A DNA stretch of 7,931 nucleotides from Acidimicrobiales bacterium (GTDB lineage Bacteria > Actinomycetota > Acidimicrobiia > Acidimicrobiales > Palsa-688), in NCBI GenBank assembly GCA_030039575.1, contig JASHVH010000281.1, positions 1-7,931 of the forward strand. The letters run 5' to 3'. The translations under genes and the position numbers were made by a program. Positions within the stretch are counted from its first letter, which is position 1, and every line of letters starts with the position of its first letter. The notes under the pieces were generated by a model, which was given only the letters and a program-made list of their open reading frames with translations, was not told the DNA's origin and made no database searches. Below are positions 7,141 to 7,931 of this stretch, one piece after another.

Positions 7141-7270
7141 TCAGCCCGGCGGCCTTCGTCGAGGTGAGCTAGAGCATCGCATACGCCTTCTGGCGCTGCA
7201 CGCTCGTGACCACCCCGGGATTGCGCGGCAGGGACCGGCATCGCCATATCGTGGGCCGGGAAGATCCTTA

Positions 7271-7276
7271 GGAGGG
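7271..7276 (+). promoter_or_regulatory. ribosome binding site of the DUF2630 gene
   Basis: GGAGGG lies six bases before the ATG at 7283. It is a strong Shine-Dalgarno match and supports this start. Confidence 0.8.
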
Positions 7277-7282
7277 TGGCAG

Positions 7283-7525
7283 ATGGACGACGTGGACATA
7301 GTGCACCGCATCAACAAGTTGACCGAGGAAGAACACGGCCTGGAAAGGGCGCACGAGGGCCAGGAACTTTCCCAGCAAGAGCAGGAGCGCCTGCGCGAGA
7401 TCGAAGTCGCCCTCGACCAGTGCTGGGACCTCCTGCGCCAGCGGCGGGCCCGGCGCAACGCCGGTCAGGACCCAGACGATGTCGCCGTCAGGCCGGAGTC
7501 CGTCGTCGAGGGGTACCGGCAATGA
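7283..7525 (+). CDS. DUF2630 family protein
   Basis: This 80-residue protein is a very close match, from memory, to the actinobacterial DUF2630 family. It starts with [20 protein letters not shown], continues with an acidic and glutamine-rich helix (residues 28-45), then the hallmark block [16 protein letters not shown] at 43-58. It ends in [16 protein letters not shown] (63-78). It has no signal peptide or membrane segment and appears to be two charged helices, possibly a coiled coil. No molecular function is established that I know of. The single Cys47 lies in the conserved block. Its stop overlaps an ATG (ATGA at 7522-7525) that opens only 12 codons, and the next credible gene starts 56 bases on in the same direction. 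Confidence 0.9.
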   Translation: MDDVDIVHRINKLTEEEHGLERAHEGQELSQQEQERLREIEVALDQCWDLLRQRRARRNAGQDPDDVAVRPESVVEGYRQ

Positions 7526-7581
7526 ACCACGGCCGGTTGGCCCCCCGGGAACGCCACTGAGCCGGGGTCGCCGCCCGCCAC

Positions 7582-7827
7582 GTGAAGAAGCTCGCCGATT
7601 ACGGACGCGACGACCACCCTGCCGACGACCCGGAGCGGGCCCAGGTGGCTTGGGCCGTGGCCGCGCTCGACGATTGCGAGGGCTGCAATGACCTCAGGGT
7701 CGAGTTGACTCTCGAGGAGGTCGGGCGACCTGGGGCCGGTCTGGTGGCTCACCTTTCGCCCGGCGCGGCCAGGCAGCTGGCCCGGGCCATAAATACAGCC
7801 CTGCGAGAGATCGGCGAGGGCGCGTAG
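7582..7827 (+). CDS. small hypothetical protein with one CxxC
   Basis: This 81-residue protein is of no family I recognise. GTG at 7582 is the first start after an in-frame TGA at 7558-7560, so the protein cannot be longer. No clear Shine-Dalgarno precedes it, which lowers confidence in the start. The N-terminal third is acidic and polar. Residues 30-37 read DDCEGCND, a lone CxxC (Cys32, Cys35). The rest reads as a beta-strand pair (LRVELTLEE, GAGLVAHL) followed by a helix (SPGAARQLARAINTALREI, 59-77). The C-terminal pattern recalls small actinobacterial proteins of unknown role. The third codon positions are G/C-rich as in the neighbours. It is probably cotranscribed with the DUF2630 gene and is followed eight bases later by another likely start. 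A single CxxC could bind metal as a dimer or be redox-active, but that is speculation. Confidence 0.65.
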   Translation: MKKLADYGRDDHPADDPERAQVAWAVAALDDCEGCNDLRVELTLEEVGRPGAGLVAHLSPGAARQLARAINTALREIGEGA

Positions 7828-7835
7828 GCCCGCCC

Positions 7836-7931
7836 GTGATGCGGCTGGAGGAACTGCTGCAGGCGGCGGCGGCCATCGTCGTCATGGCCGCGGTTTCAGC
7901 CGCCTCGCCTGCCGGCGCCGCTGAGACCAGG
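7836..7931 (+). CDS. start of a possible exported protein (partial)
   Basis: A frame opens at GTG 7836 (or ATG 7839) and stays open to the window end. It encodes 32 residues beginning MMRLEELLQ and continuing with a hydrophobic, alanine-rich stretch to ASPAGAAETR. This looks like a signal peptide, with possible cleavage after AGAA, although the N-terminus has one Arg and two Glu, which is unusual. It starts eight bases after the stop of the 81-residue gene, so it is probably in the same transcript. Too little is present to suggest a function. Confidence 0.45.
   Translation, partial: MMRLEELLQAAAAIVVMAAVSAASPAGAAETR

Larger units (their letters stand above)
7128..7282. promoter_or_regulatory. 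divergent promoter region, trpB2 and DUF2630
   Basis: These 155 bases separate two genes read in opposite directions, so promoters for both should lie here. I see no convincing -35/-10 pair for either. TATGCG on the minus strand (near 7180) and TATCGT on the plus strand (7247-7252) are weak -10 candidates. The stretch TATCGTGGGCC at 7247-7257 is the exact reverse complement of the first 11 bases of the 16-nt repeat at 414-445. This makes it a candidate shared regulatory site. Confidence 0.45.

Noticed and set aside
7128..7247. 40-residue N-terminal extension of trpB2
   Set aside because: The extension is unlike the TrpB2 family, uses a weak start, and a strong GGAGG sits before the ATG ending at 7127.
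7522..7560. 12-codon frame starting in the ATGA overlap with the DUF2630 stop
   Set aside because: It is too short, has no binding site of its own and has a composition like random GC-rich sequence.

Overview
The window is GC-rich DNA with strong G/C bias at third codon positions and GTG as well as ATG starts. It carries a DUF2630 gene, a stand-alone TrpB2-type tryptophan synthase and a glucodextranase-type GH15 enzyme. Together these suggest a high-GC Actinomycetota chromosome. The exact lineage cannot be read from the sequence. One in-frame TTA codon in the long gene argues only weakly against or for any genus. No transposase, integrase, phage gene, tRNA, rRNA or CRISPR array was seen.

Layout. 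Positions 1-62 may hold the last codons of a gene that enters from the left. Positions 63-586 look non-coding and hold a small terminator-like hairpin (161-184), a foldable stretch (235-332) and a 16-nt tandem repeat built on GGGCCC palindromes (400-451). A class I SAM-dependent methyltransferase follows (587-1360, +). After a 148-nt gap comes the dominant gene (1509-5876, +): a secreted 1455-residue multidomain glycoside hydrolase. It has a signal peptide, a beta-sandwich accessory domain, glucodextranase domain N, a GH15 (alpha/alpha)6 catalytic domain, an Ig-like domain B and an S-layer/pullulanase-like domain C. It ends three bases from the stop of the convergent trpB2-like gene (5880-7127, -). 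A 155-nt divergent promoter region (7128-7282) separates that gene from a rightward cluster of small genes: DUF2630 (7283-7525), an 81-residue unknown with one CxxC (7582-7827), and the start of a possible exported protein cut by the window edge (7836-7931).

How the genes work together. Only the large enzyme has a clear physiological role: external breakdown of alpha-glucan (dextran/isomaltooligosaccharide or starch-like) to glucose. No transporter or regulator for this lies in the window, so it is not part of a visible sugar-utilisation operon. TrpB2 would make tryptophan from indole and serine (or a related beta-replacement) without a TrpA partner nearby. The methyltransferase and the small proteins have no obvious link to either. 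The most distinctive unexplained signals are the 16-nt repeat, whose 11-base core TATCGTGGGCC recurs in the trpB2/DUF2630 divergent promoter region, and the domain make-up of the GH15 enzyme, which has an extra N-terminal accessory domain and an unusual low-complexity insertion of about 78 residues in domain N.
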